A stretch of DNA of 64,000 bases from NCBI GenBank assembly GCA_016802295.1, contig JAESIW010000138.1, forward strand, positions 4,113,043 through 4,177,042, read 5' to 3'. Position numbers and translations under genes: made by a program. The stretch is from Brachionus rotundiformis. Taxonomy: Eukaryota; Rotifera; Eurotatoria; Ploima; Brachionidae. The stretch's first letter is position 1. Each line of letters opens with the position of its first letter. Shown in pieces: positions 46,322 through 58,600 of this stretch. The notes beneath the pieces are model-generated. The model was not told the origin of the DNA, searched no databases, and was given only the letters and a program-made list of their open reading frames with translations.

Positions 46322-48071
46322 AACATTCCTAAATTTTTTCTTTTTTGTTTTTTTTTGATTAATCTAAATTTTGTAAAATTAAAATTGCTAACAAGAGGGC
46401 TGAAAAGAAGACTGAGTCATTCGGAGCTGCCCTGGAAATTCCCCTTTCCTAGATTATCTTTTAAATTAATAAAATAAACATGACTCATGAATTTTCTTTT
46501 AAACAAGACACATTTTTTGTAAGTAAATAATTCAAATAAAGGATATTTTTTTTGTTGAAATGCAAGCAAGTTTCTTCTATTTTTGGCTACTTGTATTAGC
46601 GGAAATACAGTAATTCCCAAGGGACATAAATTACAAGTTTGACCGGGCCCCGAGCAGCACATATCCTAGTGGCCATAAGTCATATTAAGCACCTGTTAGG
46701 AACAATACAGTATCAACCATCTACCAATTCAGATAAATGGCAAAACAAAGTTAATTTAATGAATTGAGAAAATTTATGTACAAGTCATGGAATAAACAAA
46801 TAAAAATAGCTGATGTCGAAACTCCAAATGTACATGGTTTCAAAAAAGATTGGTTATTGGGAAACGATAAATTGCGATCACCACCACTACAAATGGTTTC
46901 CAGTTCAACTCAATTGTATCATAATCCAGCTACTTAGTAAGGAATTCTAAAAAAGGTCAATAGACTTTTGAGTCATGAGTCTAATTTGTTGATCTTGTTA
47001 AAAGTATCTTCGAATTGCATTTTGGTACTGAAAATTTAACAAAGAATATTTATCTTTTTCTGTTATTATAAATAAAAAGCATAAAATAAAAAATAGAAAA
47101 AAACAATCTTCTTAAATTATTTTTCCCGACAAATATTTTTATAAGTTTAGTTAAAAAATTTTTGTTTTTCAAAAGCCAATATTGTAGCTCAAATATAAAT
47201 TAGTAGAGTTTATTTTTAAAAGATATGTTTAGTTTAGAATTTAGTTTATACTGGTCAAAATAGATTATTTATTTTTATAATTGTCATATTGAATCTTAGA
47301 ATTTTGTATTTATTTAAGTAAACTTACACTTAATGACTAAAGTCTTTAGGTTTTATGCGGCGGATTTTCTCTCTTTAATTTTTTCTCTTTTTTTAATTTA
47401 ATTTAAGTAAAAGAAATAATTATTTTTACAATTATCATCTAAAATTTTGTATTCATTAGAATAATTTTTGGTTCATTTTATGCCATTTCATTTGTGGTTC
47501 ATAATGATTCTCACATGCCCTTGGAAAACACCCAAATCATAATTTATCAAAACAATTACTTTAACTTTCCTAGAAAATAAATCATTTATGGTAATTAATA
47601 GAAAGTAAATAATTATTAATTCTTTTCTCTTACTCAAAAAATCAACTGTTCTTTGATTTGAATAAGATAAACTACCAAAGCAATTGAAAATTGAGATCAA
47701 TATCTAATTAATTAAATCATGGACAGCCTAAGGTTCTTTTGATTAATTTTAATATTAACAAGCAAGTAGCATTAGTTGTTAATCTGTTGGCAAATATATT
47801 CTAAATAAGTCCAAAATCAAATCTAAAAAACATGTTCGGCTTAACCAGTGGCCCAGAGCTTTTGCCTAATCCTACAAATTTCACTAATCAAATAGATAAC
47901 TAATTCATCTACAAAGAAAATTTGAACGATAATTTAGGGGAATTTCCAGGGCAGCTTCGAATGACTCAGCCTTCTTTTCGGCCCTCTTCTCGTCAGCAAT
48001 TTTAATTAAACAAAACTTAGATTAATTTAAAAAAAAAAAGAAAAATTAAATAAAAAATAATTAGGAATGTT
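46322..48071. mobile_element. 1.75-kb element with ~140-bp terminal inverted repeats
   Basis: Left arm (46322-46456) and right arm (47928-48071) are imperfect reverse complements. Shared blocks, in order from the left end, are AACATTCCTAA, GATTAATCTAA, AAAATTGCT, AGAGGGC, GACTGAGTCATTCG, GCTGCCCTGGAAATTCCCC and GATTATC. The interior has no intact transposase; short - strand frames at 46417-46662 and 47488-47700 have no known domain. This is a non-autonomous DNA transposon of unknown superfamily; no clear target duplication is visible. Confidence 0.8.
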
Positions 48072-49999
48072 TGTTGTTAATCTAATTATCTTTTTTTATT
48101 TTTATTGAAATTCTATCCTATTTAAAATAAATATACAGCTTTCAATTAAAATCTAATTAAATAAATATTAAAAAAATAGTATACAAAGGTAATTTAGCAT
48201 TCAAATTTTGAAATTATGATAAATTAGGAGAAATATATATTTTTATATGTATTTTTTTTTTGCTACCAATTGTTTATCTATAGAGTTATTAACTGTCTAG
48301 ATAAAGCTAGCTTTTGATTGAAAGTGCTTTCAAGGCGAGAAGTGGCTGATGGCAAATGTCAAGCCGTGTAAACAAGAATAAACAAGGTATCTGCTTGGTT
48401 GATGTGACTGACTTTGGGTGGCTTGAGCAAACATAAACATTGGAATCGAGGTCATCATTACAAGCCAAGATGGATTAGAAACAGCAAGAGCCTAGAAAAT
48501 TAATCAAAAGTAAACAGAATATTCAGCAAGATGTGCAAGTTGGATCAATCTGGATCAATCAATTAAAATTTTATATTGAAAGGCTTTCATTCTCATTTGG
48601 AGTTTATATTTCCGTTTGCAGGCTTCTGCCTTGATTTTTTTGGAAAAAAGAAAGAAAAAGAGAGCAATTAATTTAAAATTTACGGTGATTTATTAAGTTG
48701 CCATAAGACTAATAGATCTAAAGAGTTAAATTAAGCATGAAAAAAAGAATTAGTCAGAATATGCCTCGGAGAAAGCCAAAAAATCGATTAATTTGTAATT
48801 CAATGATTAGACATTACGATCAATGCTGTAAAAACAATCAAACATATGCAAAGATGCGAGTGTTGGCGCCGCTAACGCTAACGCTAGCGCCAACGCCGAC
48901 TCGGATTAGTTTTCATGTTATTTTAAGGAATCAGTTTGAAACTAAAAATATGTTTTGCATTTAAGCCATCACTAAAAGCTATCTGTTTCCAATGATGATC
49001 ATGGCTGCGAGTCCCCGCTATGTGTCTGAGACTTTTAGCAAGTGTTTTAATTATTTTACATTTATTCCAGTTTAAAAAAATAGCTTCAAGACTTGTGAAA
49101 TGTTTTTTTAAGAAATTGAGACATTAAAAGATTATTAAGCTTGAAAATAGTTCTCACTAAGTGAATTATTGGATTTTGAGAACTGTTGACTTTAAACGAT
49201 GCCCAAAAGCAACCTTATTTGCATTTTTACTTGATCTAATTAAATTTTATCAAGAATGAACATCTTCACTTTTCAAGTGGGTGAAAGGTCGAGTCAATTG
49301 AGCAGTCAACCTAAATTTCTTATCAGTTCTTAATTAATTCCGCTGTTTAATTAAGTAACACGAAATTCTATAGTCTTTCTACTCTCTGGAGGTCTTTTTT
49401 ATTTTATTTTGTTATTTTATTAATATTGAGCAATTTTGCTGTAAACTTATCAATTCACTAACAAGCTAATTTTGAACAATTCCCTATTGAAATTTTTTAA
49501 TTGAATCATTTTTAATGAATTGTTTATCTACAGAGGATTAAAATCCAAAAATAACATGCTCAGTGAATATAATTTGTTATTCATTATTATTTTAAGCTTT
49601 AAAATAAACCTATTGTTACACAGCATACTCGAATTATCTAACAAAATATTATTTTTGTTTTGTTTGAGAAATGGAATAGTCTGTGGACATACAGGTGCTT
49701 AGGAATTAAGATTGGACCTATTTTCTGCCAGCCATCCAACCCAACCGATGTTGAGACACAAGTTTTGACATGTCTCTACTAATGTAGAGTTGCATTAGAA
49801 TTAAACTAACTCTGTCCTTCAAATTGATATAAAATACATGATAATTCGATATTACACTCAGAACTTTATTAGTTCTCATACACCAAATTTTAATTTATTA
49901 CCCCAAATTTATTAGAATAACACCAAAAACAAAAGAAAAAAATAAAAATATAAAATAACACTATTTTTTTCACATTATTACCTAATTTAATAGAAATAA
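48072..49999. other. Intergenic, no supported gene
   Basis: AT-rich, with a GC-rich imperfect hairpin at 48858-48901 (GTTGGCGCCGCTAACGC against GCTAGCGCCAAC). No recognisable ORF. Confidence 0.5.
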
Positions 50000-50049
50000 A
50001 CCAAATTTATTAAAAAAAAAATTTTTATTCAATTTTACCACAAAAATTT

Positions 50050-50302
50050 TAATTTTTCCACATTTGTTTGAGCAAGCCCAATATCTTCTTTTAATCATTT
50101 TTGCACCACATTTATCACACAACTTTTCTTCAGCTTCAGTATGTTTGAAACAATTCTCGGTCTTTTGGATACATTTTCTTCAATTGGATTACTTGCATCA
50201 TCATCTGAATCAATGCCTTTTGGTGCTATATTTGATGATTGAGTCTCTTTCGGTTGATGTTCCAGGGCTCCAGGTGTACTTTTTGCACTACACTCAGCTG
50301 AA
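50050..50302 (-). pseudogene. Possible broken exon with a zinc-ribbon-like Cys cluster
   Basis: On the - strand a consensus-like acceptor (TTTTTCAG) precedes a frame with an acidic stretch (GIDSDDDASNPIEENVSKRP). After an apparent frameshift, the second frame shows C-X2-C-X10-C-X3-C (LCDKCGAKMIKRRYWACSNK). It could be a decayed host exon or part of a transposase. I do not recognise the family. Confidence 0.3.
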
Positions 50303-50462
50303 AAATTGAAATTAAATAAAGGCTATAAAAATGTCAGTAAAAAAATTTTTGCACTAAAGTTTAGACGCACATCATCAATCTCTAATTAAATATCGATTGA
50401 TTAACTTAAATGGATTTGTAAATGTTTTAATTTAAAAATAATGCAATTAGCGTTAGATTCAC

Positions 50463-50597
50463 ATACTTAACTACTTTTTCATTGTTATAACTTTGGGATT
50501 ACATTTAATAAACTTTTAACTAAATTAAATTGTTATGATTTAATTTTTTTTGGCTTAAATCCCTCAAGTCCAAACACGAGACTTTGCACAGAGAAAA
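50463..50597. repeat. Dispersed repeat, copy 2
   Basis: Matches 41113-41225 in the same orientation (ACATTTAATAAACTTTTAAC, then GGCTTAAATCCCTCAAGTCC and GAGACTTTGCACA). Similarity fades on both sides. Confidence 0.5.
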
Positions 50598-52129
50598 AAA
50601 TTTCTCTAAACTGCAAGGTGCGCGAAGCATTCTTAACCCAACGAGTTGCAGATGATTAGGTAATAGATGCAAGGACAAGAAATGGTTTTACAGCGCGTAA
50701 CGACAAGCCCATTAGAAAAGAAAAATCCACTACAATGGGTGGAATAACATTATTCCTTTCAAATACGTCTAGTGAGTTATATAACTTACGGTAGCTTAAC
50801 AATAATAAATAAAAAAATAATATTTATTTTTTTAAAAATTATGCCTAATTCGGCAGTGGTCTTGTGAAATTTGGTGCAATTGAATAAAACAAAATGTTTA
50901 AAATATCTCACAACTTTTTTTTTAATAATTCAAAAGTGCAAAATGATTTAAAAAAATATAAAATAAAATTTTATTAAACTTTCATTTTTCTTTTACTCAC
51001 TCCTCGAGGAACTTAAGGTGATGCTCATTAGTTAGTACCTACGTTCCGCAATTTTTCCAAGTAATAACAAACCCTATCTTTATGATAAAAAGGGTTAAAA
51101 CACGCGCCCCGTACTACAAAGACATTGTAGTACCCTTGGTAAAGTTATAGTTGACTAATTAATAATCTTATGTTTAATAGTCTTGTCATGCACCTTAGAA
51201 TAAAATTTCACTAAAATGCTAACAAAACACGTCACGTTACATATGTGAGATAGGACTCTATGCTTACCTGATTCCCAATGGAACTTCATTTCGATTTAAA
51301 TAAGTTTATTTATATTTTAATTATAAACTAGTTTATATAACGTTTTTTTAATTCATCAGTAACAATTAGCATAACTGTAAATTGAGCTGCATTCAAGCAG
51401 ACCCCTGAAGGAACTTGGCAATCGCTTTAACAAAATTTCCTTCATGAAAACGTTTAATTTTGCCTTAAAATTGTTCAATCTCTGTGCATTAATAATTTAG
51501 TCCAAAGTGGTATGACTCCAATTTCTAAGAAAATTAAATCATGGTTAAAATTTTTTGAATAAAATAAAAACTTAACAAATACAAGTTAAAGAAATTAAAT
51601 TTAAATTAAAAGGTCTTCTTAAAGACTTATATTTATTAAAAAAATTAATTTGAAACCTTGTTAAAAAATCCAATATTAATCTAAGTAATTAATTTTTATT
51701 ATTTTAATCTCTATTTTTTTAATATATTCTCCGATTAGACAAATTATTATTTATATTTACTTCAAATTAACATGATAACTTATCAATACAAAAAATGCTA
51801 AATCGTTCAAAAAATAACTTTTGGAAATTCTATGTCCTAAAAATTATATTATTGTTTATTTTTAAGCCATTATATTATTATTGTAACATGAAAAGTATTT
51901 TTTATTCTAATCATTTAAAATTAAGCTTAAAACTAGTAAGATCATATATAAAAAATATGTGTATTATTTAATTTCTGAATAGTTTTTAATAAACAAATAG
52001 ATAAAATTTCTTTCACAGATAAGGTTACCACAATTGATAACAGCTTGGTATTACTCTTATTTTATTTTTTAATTTGAATAGATAAGAATAAAATTCTGAC
52101 AAATTCAATTAATCTGTCAACAATTCTCC
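50598..52129. other. Intergenic, no supported gene
   Basis: AT-rich spacer. No ORF, RNA gene or transposon end could be supported. Confidence 0.45.
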
Positions 52130-52870
52130 ATGTCATTGCTGGTCATCCCACCTTTAATCGCCCCTGAGGTATGTGTATTGAAGAGCTCAGGTCAGGCCAA
52201 TGACTATATCCCGAGAATCCTTCTCAGGCTACCAGTATGGAAAGGACTCAGGCTTTTTCTATATACTTCCGTACATCAGTGTAGCACTTTTATTTCCAGA
52301 CTGGTTTGAGTCTGGCTCCTTTAGCTTTTGAAACTCTATTCTTGATCGTATGTGTTCCCATTGGTTCACATATGATGGTCCTTAAGTATGCAAATTCGCT
52401 AACTCAATGTTTGTACCATCAATGGATATTCAATTTGGTGCTGATGTTTCATTGCTTTCATTGCGAGTCCGATTGGTTTAACGTTGTTCACCAAATCATG
52501 CGTTCTCGTATGCATGTCCATTTATCTATCTGTTATTAGCACCAAGTCATCTGCAAGGTATACTATATATAGTTGTGGTAGCTTTTCTCATGACATAACC
52601 AATCACAATCAGGAACAGTCGGAGAGAAAACACATTCTTGTATAATTCCTATACACATTTGAAGCTTTCAATTTTCCTTTTTACCACGATACACTTGAAA
52701 TTCTTATAGAAGAGTTTTATAATATTAACAATCTTCTGTGGTATGCCAAGAGTTCCAAAACTGTTTTGGTCCAAAAGATTTCTCTGTGTATGCTATCAAA
52801 AGCCTTCTTGACAAAGTTTAGGATTGCGGAGCTTGAAACAATTCATAATTTTAAAGATAAAATAAAAAAT
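52130..52870 (-). pseudogene. Decayed LINE reverse transcriptase
   Basis: Reading the - strand, FVKKAFDSIHRE (motif A block) is followed by a region with GIP-like and NIIK-like remnants and, further on, YLADDLVLITDR (motif C; ADD catalytic pair kept). Stops and frameshifts break the frame throughout. The sequence differs from the young LINE at 29209-30485 and belongs to another clade. Confidence 0.65.
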
Positions 52871-53454
52871 ATAGATAAAATAGAAAAATTGACAATCTTA
52901 TGATTCGTAGATCTAATAAACTATGAATGGCATATTTTTTTCAATTTTATTTTTTCATCACTAGTAAATAAAAATGCACTTTTAAGTCGCAATCTAAACT
53001 GAACGGATCTTAAATCTTTCAATGCTTTGCTCAGTCTATGCCAAAAATGATGCATCTCATTAAAAATTAAATTTTTGCCAAATACATTTAAAAAACTCTA
53101 AAACGTTTATTATATTATTAATTAAAATTTCATTAATTTTTTTTTTTGAAAGAATAAATTATTAACTCACGCTGAAATTTTGGTTTCCAATCGCGTTAAA
53201 AATGCAAATATTTTTGGTAACTTGGAAAAAAAATATGGTTTTTAATGTCATGGAATTATTAAACATGTATTATTTTATTCTATTTGAAAAAATCATGTCT
53301 GAGCTTGCTAAAATCTAAAAATTCATAATTTTAAATTAAAAAATAATTTCTCAATATATTTAAAAATTTCATTGTTTGTGAAATTCGTATTGCTTATAAA
53401 AATCTTAGTTTAGTTTTATATTTTTTTTCAAAATAAAAAATATAAACCGATAAA

Positions 53455-55188
53455 ATGCCAATTAACAGAAATAAAAAAAATTTCAAAAAGAAATCTAAAA
53501 AGTCTTCCAGGAATATAAAGCCAAAGAAAACTTCAAGCAAAACCAATGAACAAGTGAAAGCTCCTCTGGATTTGGACATTAACAAGGACTCTACCGAGTT
53601 CTTTTCCAAAAATGCCACATTTGACCAGCATTATGATGCCCAGTGTTTAAATCGGGAAAAATACCTTGCCACTATGATAGCATTTGAAGACTATTCAATT
53701 GATTTGCTTCCAAATGCTAGATCAAGAGCTTTAGCTGCAGCTTTTGCTCGGCATGATAATGAACTGGTTGACTATTTTCTAAATAGCAACAAGCAATTTG
53801 GATTTACTGATGTTTTAAAAGCAGTGAACATTTTGGACAGCCAAAGACAAAAAAGAGCTATTGAAAAAAAAGTTGAGAGAATAACCAAGTCGGGAGCTGT
53901 CATGAAAGCCAAGAAAATGAACGAAATCAAAAAGAATACAAACAATTTGGATGCACTTAAGCCAAAGGTTGGATCATTTAGTGGAGCATTAGCGAAAAAG
54001 TTGAAAAAATGGGTTAGAACTTTTGAAGCCAAAGAGCTTGAATTTTTCGCCATTTGTTTACCTACTGAGCCTTGGAAAAAACTAGCAGATCTTTGTCACT
54101 TTCATCCAGAGAAAGATTTTCCCAATGCACCTTGGTTTTTACCATTTTGTTTTGGTCAAAATCCACCTGAAGGATCAAAAATTGAAAAATGCCGCAACAT
54201 GAACAGTGAAAATGTAAATCAATTAATTTTAGAGTTTGATTTACCCTATAGAGTAGTGAAAAATTTTAAAACTTCCTTGAATGATCAATCAAAAAAAGCT
54301 CTAGCTGAGAAGCAAGAAAAGTTGGATTCAATTTTGTGGTATTATGAAGATTTACATTGTCCAGAAGTAGATGATATAATTAGATCTAGATTGGAAAAGG
54401 GCGAAAAAGTCGAACTAGGCTATGGAAAATTAATGGAAAGATTGCTATTATTCAAAGATTACAGCGCAAGAAAGAAAACTTGTGTAGAGAATTCTTTATT
54501 TTCTCTATTGATTCCAATCGCTGAGAAAAATTTGAAAAATTTCCGGTCATCTCTTGCCTCACCAGTAGCTGTGTTAGGTGATGCAAGTAGCTCAATGAAT
54601 GTGGCTATTAGAACATCAACTATTATTAGCTCTTTACTGGCAACAATTTGTGAAGCCAAATTGTCTTTTTTTAATCACCAAAATTTTAAGTCCACTTTTG
54701 AGCCCAAAGATATCAAGGACGTTTTAAAAGTAGCCTTTGATACCCGTGCAAGTGGATCAACTGCACCAGCTGCTAGTTTGGTTCCATATTATGACAACAA
54801 AGAAATCATAAAGACTCTCATAATTGTGACTGACGAGGAAGAAAATACAGACGCCAAGACAAAAGATGGTAAAAGTTGGAGATTTTTTGACTTGTTTATG
54901 GAATATAGAAAGAATGTTTATCCAGCATCGCTTATTTTTGTTTCATTTTTGCATCATCAACACAATGAAGGCCAGATGTACAGAAGATTTTTGAATGAGA
55001 ATGTTCCTGATGTGATGCAGTTTAAATTTTCTCGTCAAAGACCAGACTTGACCAAATTAGATTCCATTTTGGGAAGTATTTGTTCAAAATCGTCGATATC
55101 TTTTAGTGGTCATTTAGAAACAATTGAGTCAAATTTGAGATTAAATGGCTTAGCCAAATTTATAAAAAATTTAGATCTTAGTTCTTAA
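53455..55188 (+). CDS. von Willebrand A (vWA) domain protein, single exon
   Basis: An uninterrupted frame of 577 residues. The N-terminus (1-40) is very Lys-rich and may direct the protein to RNA or the nucleus. Residues 60-330 are mainly helical with the block HFHPEKDFPNAPWFLPFCFG. Residues 370-540 look like a vWA domain: VAVLGDASSSMN supplies the DxSxS metal site (Asp about 376), DTRASGSTAPAASL the TxxG-like position, and TLIIVTDEEEN the distal Asp. A helical domain followed by a C-terminal vWA recalls TROVE/Ro60 and DUF2828-type proteins, but I cannot place it in either. The first ATG is used; AATAAA is at 55229-55234. It ends 469 bp before the next gene on the same strand. Confidence 0.75.
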   Translation: MPINRNKKNFKKKSKKSSRNIKPKKTSSKTNEQVKAPLDLDINKDSTEFFSKNATFDQHYDAQCLNREKYLATMIAFEDYSIDLLPNARSRALAAAFARHDNELVDYFLNSNKQFGFTDVLKAVNILDSQRQKRAIEKKVERITKSGAVMKAKKMNEIKKNTNNLDALKPKVGSFSGALAKKLKKWVRTFEAKELEFFAICLPTEPWKKLADLCHFHPEKDFPNAPWFLPFCFGQNPPEGSKIEKCRNMNSENVNQLILEFDLPYRVVKNFKTSLNDQSKKALAEKQEKLDSILWYYEDLHCPEVDDIIRSRLEKGEKVELGYGKLMERLLLFKDYSARKKTCVENSLFSLLIPIAEKNLKNFRSSLASPVAVLGDASSSMNVAIRTSTIISSLLATICEAKLSFFNHQNFKSTFEPKDIKDVLKVAFDTRASGSTAPAASLVPYYDNKEIIKTLIIVTDEEENTDAKTKDGKSWRFFDLFMEYRKNVYPASLIFVSFLHHQHNEGQMYRRFLNENVPDVMQFKFSRQRPDLTKLDSILGSICSKSSISFSGHLETIESNLRLNGLAKFIKNLDLSS

Positions 55189-55657
55189 ATTATTATTATA
55201 TTTTATTAAACAAATTATTTATTCATAGAATAAAAAAAACTCATTTTTATTCAATAAATTTTTTTATCTATAAATCATGTATGCGTTAAAATTAATAATT
55301 TTTTAAAAAAATCAAAAATTAAAAAAAAACAAAATGTCTCTATCGAAAAACCAAACTAATTACGAATTTATAATTTTTTGAAAAAATTAAATTGGCAATA
55401 AGCTAATATAAGCATTATTAAACAGTTATCTTGTCATTAAATTGTTTTAATTTGATCTAAAATTACTTTTTTTGGTTATATCGCTAAATTTATTAACTAA
55501 ATATTTAATTTCTGAATATCATTTTTAAAAAAAGGTAACTTTCCGATCTTATATAACTTTTTAAAATAAGTTGTCAAGGTAACTTTTTATTTATCAATAA
55601 TTATTTGAATTATAAATTTTATTTAATTTATTATTTTTATTACTGTTCAAATTTAGA
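55189..55657. other. Spacer between vWA gene and Roco-like gene
   Basis: AT-rich 469 bp with a poly(A) signal for the upstream gene. The promoter of the downstream gene should be here, but no distinctive motif is visible. Confidence 0.45.
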
Positions 55658-58600
55658 ATGAGTGAAAATTCGAATGAAACTGATCTAACCAAGCTTGACA
55701 AGCCTGAAAATGATTTAAAACAACTTGATGGTTCAAAAGCAGTCATTTTTGCAGATTTACCGAATATTTTCCAAAATGAGATCATCAATGTTGAAGCTCT
55801 AATTGAATCGAATGAATTTAAGAATGCACAGTTTTTTGACTTCTCCAATATTAAAACAGCAACAGATTTGTTTTTCTGGAAACTTGGAAAAACTCTTCCA
55901 AATGATAGCGAATTTAAGAATAAAAATGCTGAACATATTCTCTTAAATGGATGTCCACACATTTCAATTTGGTCATTGCATTATTTAAATAAAATTTTTA
56001 ATAGACACCTTTTGACCATACCCTCTATCAGAGTAATTAGAGTTATTAATTTTCTTAAATATATATTTTTTTTCAAATCAAAAGTTAAACAACAGATTTG
56101 CTTGCTGTGACCGAATATCTGAAAGTTTAATGGTTTCTTTAAACTATGACTTTAGAGATCTGATAAAATATGGTGGATATTTATCATTTAAAAAAATGAA
56201 ATTAGATTTTAAAATTTTAATTTAAGAACAAATATTTGACCAAGCAAAATGTGTCATCATAAATTCGAATTCATTTTTGGCAAATTTGACAGCAAAAATT
56301 AGCAAATCTCAAACAGCTTTAGATGAAGGAAAAAATCAGGACGAATTTTTCAAATATGGAAGAATTAAAAACAATAATGAAAAAATTTTGAACCTTTTCG
56401 AATGCTCAGAGGTAAGAAATATTTATATAAGTCTATAAGAAAAATTTTATAAACAATATATGTATTTAGTCATGTGCTGAGTTGTTTTTGACCGAAAGAA
56501 ATTCAATAGTTTTAACTTTTGATACCACTAAAGAAATAGAAAACAACATACAATCTCTAGAATCTCGTTTGCTGACTGTTTTGTCTAAAAATGTTCTTCC
56601 ATTTAGTGTTATGATACTTGGTATTGGTAAAAGTGACGAAAATTTGATCAGTGAAATGCGCAGTTGTCTTTTTAAACGACTTAAATCTATTCAAAATGAT
56701 ATTAAATTGGGCCTAAACGACTACTTGGGGTATGGAATTTTTATTTATATGAAAATTTGAGCTTAAAATAAAGACACCTTTTTTACTGATTTTCTCAAAG
56801 ATCACTTCACCTTCTACTAAAAAAGTTCTTATATTAAAACTAATGATATGTAGACAATGAGATTTAACTATTTAAATGCCAATTTCCATTTTTTACTTTT
56901 TGAACTCAATCAGTATTTTGAACTTGTTTAATGATTCGACTATGTTGTTGATTAGATAACTATCAGTTAAAATTAAAATTACAATCTGTAATTAATTAAT
57001 TGTAAAATTTTTATTTTAATTATCAAAAAGTACTAAAAGAACAAAAAGGAACAGCGTCAAATCAAATTAAATTTTAAACAAAGTAATAAAATTATATAAA
57101 GAAATGGATTTACATGAGAATAAATTTAAAAATTACATTACCACAAAGCATAAAAAGTAAAAGAGTAACTGTCTTTACCTCCTAGCTTAACTATAGACCT
57201 AATTATAGACTTGGGAACTAATAAAATTAATCAATTATTTTCGAAAAATAAAAAATAATAAAACTATGTAATATGAAATAATAATTTTAATAAATAGTAT
57301 CAATATCATTAAAAAGATTTATTATATAAGATTCAGATAAGAAGCTATCTAATTAAGTAATTTACACTAGAAGCACCAAGCATTTTTCCTGTCTTTTTAA
57401 TTGAAAATATTAAAAAAAAAATTAAACTGATTTTACCAAGTGATAAATGTTTATAAAGAAAAATATAAAAAAGAATTATTTATTCATTTGTACTCTTTGT
57501 TCAAAAGATATGATGATCATAATTTCATTTGGTGCTTCTAATGTTAAAGATTTTATTAAAAAATTTCCTAATTAAATAGTTGTAAATTTTTTTTTCAATT
57601 TTTAAAGAGATTTTTCAAAATTAAATCTTCACCTCCAAATTGAGCTAAGCGAACAAGTAAACTTAGCTGAACAGATCGATTTTGCCCTGAACATTCTCAA
57701 CTTTGCCATAATCGACCCATTGAATAGTGAAGCCGTTGACCAATTTAAAATGAGCATATTAAAATCTAAAAAAGAAGATGTTTTAGCCAAAATGTCAGAA
57801 TATTTTAACAACATGGTAGAATGTTTAAATTGTATTCGCAAAAGTGACCTGGTTGAGATAAAATCTCTCAAAGCACCACCAGCAGCTCTACAAAATGTAT
57901 CCGAAGTTATCTGCTATTTGTTCTCTAAGACTCCAAGTTTTCAAAATTTCTTAAAACTTATCAACACCACAGATTTTATAAATCAGCTAAAAAATTTCGA
58001 TCTCGACTCAGTAAACGATTATAAATTGACACATATTAAAGCATTTATAGATATGCCAAATTTTAATCCAAGTTACATAAAAAGAATTTCCTCAATTGGT
58101 TCAATTTTGTGTGAATGGATCACCAGTGTTTATAATTTCTGCACCTTAAAAGCATCAGTAATTTATAAATTTCAAAATTTTTGATTTAATTTAAAAATAT
58201 TAATTTTTAGCTGCAATCTTTTTCCTCTGAATCTAATTTGTTAACAAACTCACCATCTTCTTTTAAAACACTTACTGAATATCTGTTCGACAACTCATTT
58301 TTTATGTTCAAATGGTTTTTGTATTACGAAGATAAATACGAAAATATGGAAAAAGAAGTGGATGAGTTGATGACAAAATCACTAAATTTAGAAAATAAGT
58401 TCATTATGACTGCTAATGAGTTGAATGAAATATTTTTATCTAATCCAAAGCTCAAGGAAATACAATCAGAACATTTTCAACAACTTTTTTTAAGGTACGC
58501 TAGAGCAGAGAGCGCCCGTGGTAGATTTTTATTTGACGAAAAGTCAAAGCTTCTAATTACTGACTTGAATTGGCTTAAAAATATTTTTGATATATTGTCA

